Below, piece after piece: positions 5,910-6,002 of a stretch of 6,002 nucleotides of DNA (within the stretch, counting starts at the first letter, position 1; each line of letters begins with the position of its first letter). Both the position numbers and the translations under genes were made by a program. Origin of the DNA: an uncultured bacterium (GTDB taxonomy: Bacteria > Actinomycetota > Thermoleophilia > BMS3ABIN01); NCBI GenBank assembly GCA_913009925.1, contig CAJVWY010000079.1, positions 1 to 6,002 on the forward strand, given 5' to 3'. The notes beneath the pieces are model-generated. The model was not told the origin of the DNA, did no database searches, and was given only the letters and a program-made list of their open reading frames with translations.

Positions 5910-6002
5910 AAAAAAAAAAAAACAACACACCCCCCCGCCCCCCCCCCCCACCCCCCACACCTCCATCTCACCTGTCCTCACAACGTCCCACGACAACTTG
6001 CC
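5910..6002. other. Poly-A run and C-rich low-complexity tail after the adapter (sequencing artefact)
   Basis: Thirteen A's (5910-5922) follow the adapter end, as usually seen when an Illumina read runs past its template. The remaining 80 bases are almost all C, A and T with long C runs (5930-5950 region) and very little G, unlike the balanced GC-rich coding sequence upstream. I see no gene, repeat unit or site here and regard it as noise base calls. Confidence 0.93.

Overview
This window is the right-hand end of a contig from a high-GC bacterium. The last ~160 bases are not biological: the genomic sequence stops at about 5843 and runs straight into an Illumina TruSeq index adapter (5845-5909), a poly-A run and a C-rich junk tail. 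The gene content suggests an environmental, fairly deep-branching actinobacterium: an LppX/LprG-like lipoprotein, a DUF5666-like secreted protein, an OmpR-type two-component pair and strong GC bias at third codon positions. AGG and ATA codons are nonetheless used freely, which is less typical of Streptomyces-like lineages. The placement is inferred from gene style only; no rRNA or marker gene is present.

Left part, minus strand (read right to left): a secreted lipoprotein gene (3586-2486) ending in a U-tailed intrinsic terminator (2420-2443); a small secreted protein with two DUF5666-like beta units (2303-1659) ending near a 16-bp perfect hairpin (1568-1603); then a response regulator (1478-804) and its sensor histidine kinase (763 to beyond the left edge). 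The kinase is cut immediately before its H-box. An 11-bp-spaced direct repeat (2380-2396) lies upstream of the DUF5666-like gene. It has the layout of an OmpR/PhoB-family operator, so the neighbouring response regulator may control that gene.

Right part, plus strand, divergent from the lipoprotein gene: a GT4 glycosyltransferase (3720-4838) overlapping by 8 bp a WecG/TagA/CpsF-family (GT26) glycosyltransferase (4831-5574), followed by the first 70 residues of a polytopic membrane protein of GT-C/PMT-like appearance (from 5632). This looks like the start of a surface-glycan biosynthesis operon that continued past the contig end. Together the window describes an envelope-focused region: sensing and secreted proteins on one side, cell-surface polysaccharide assembly on the other. 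I see no mobile element, CRISPR array, RNA gene or clearly novel system. The most distinctive signals are the adapter read-through and the candidate operator.
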